Part shown: positions 13,223 through 13,283 of the stretch, in pieces | Position numbering within the stretch: position 1 is the stretch's first letter | Layout: every line of letters begins with the position of its first letter | From: JAWOGN01 sp046496815 | GTDB taxonomy: Bacteria > Desulfobacterota > DSM-4660 > Desulfatiglandales > Desulfatiglandaceae | Reading direction: 5' to 3' | NCBI GenBank assembly: GCA_046496815.1 | Contig: JAWOGN010000319.1 | Coordinates: 1-13,283 of the forward strand | DNA length: 13,283 bases | Translations under genes and position numbers: made by a program | The notes under the pieces: generated by a model | Told to the model about the DNA's origin: nothing | What the model saw: the letters and a program-made list of their open reading frames with translations, nothing else | The model's database searches: none

Positions 13223-13283
13223 TTCGTTGATGTGCACTCTTGTCAGCATTTTCGCAGCCCCTTGAGCCGTAAGGAGGCTAGCA
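13223..13283 (+). other. Right edge, possible ribosome site of a gene beyond the window
   Basis: Nothing coding is visible in the last 61 bases. AAGGAGG at 13271-13277, six bases from the edge, is a perfect ribosome-binding core, so a plus-strand gene may start just outside the window. This cannot be tested from the sequence given. Confidence 0.25.

Overview
The window looks like an accessory region of a strict anaerobe, most likely a sulfate reducer of the Desulfobacterota (Desulfobacterales-like). This is inferred from the oxygen-sensitive 4-hydroxybutyryl-CoA dehydratase, the GC-rich coding style and the style of the mobile-element debris; no rRNA or other phylogenetic marker is present.

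Layout, left to right. (1) About 1-183 has no recognisable gene. (2) 185-1889 is flanked by 16-bp inverted ends (14/16 matching) and carries one intact DDE transposase. A second inverted repeat there places the transposase start codon in a potential RNA stem. (3) On the minus strand lies a type IV (AbiE-like) toxin-antitoxin pair: an intact AbiEi antitoxin/regulator and an AbiEii nucleotidyltransferase toxin whose 3' end runs into the mobile element and appears truncated. (4) 3190-3616 holds debris, including a likely transposase 5' scrap. (5) A four-gene plus-strand run follows: a CcbP-like/TPR protein, a DUF6880-like helical protein (apparently shortened), a large SNF2 helicase with the DUF3670-type associated domain, and a SWIM zinc-finger protein (COG4279-like) with a lysine-rich linker and a C-terminal XRE-type HTH. 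The last two are almost contiguous. (6) An MFS transporter is followed by the first ~79 residues of a PLP-dependent decarboxylase (sphingosine-1-phosphate lyase/glutamate decarboxylase-like), broken just past the 3' end of (7) an intact minus-strand 4-hydroxybutyryl-CoA dehydratase gene. (8) Upstream of that gene is a 176-bp non-autonomous element (MITE) that is nearly one long palindrome, has 7-bp flanking direct repeats, and has ends matching those around the transposase at the far left.

The SNF2/SWIM/TPR/DUF6880 cluster beside a decayed AbiE module and mobile elements is the best candidate for an uncharacterised nucleic-acid-remodelling or defence-type system. A second notable signal is a palindromic REP-like repeat present both in the 5' leader of the SNF2 gene and, in frame, inside its coding region, where it adds a Gly/Ala/Pro-rich patch just before the helicase core.
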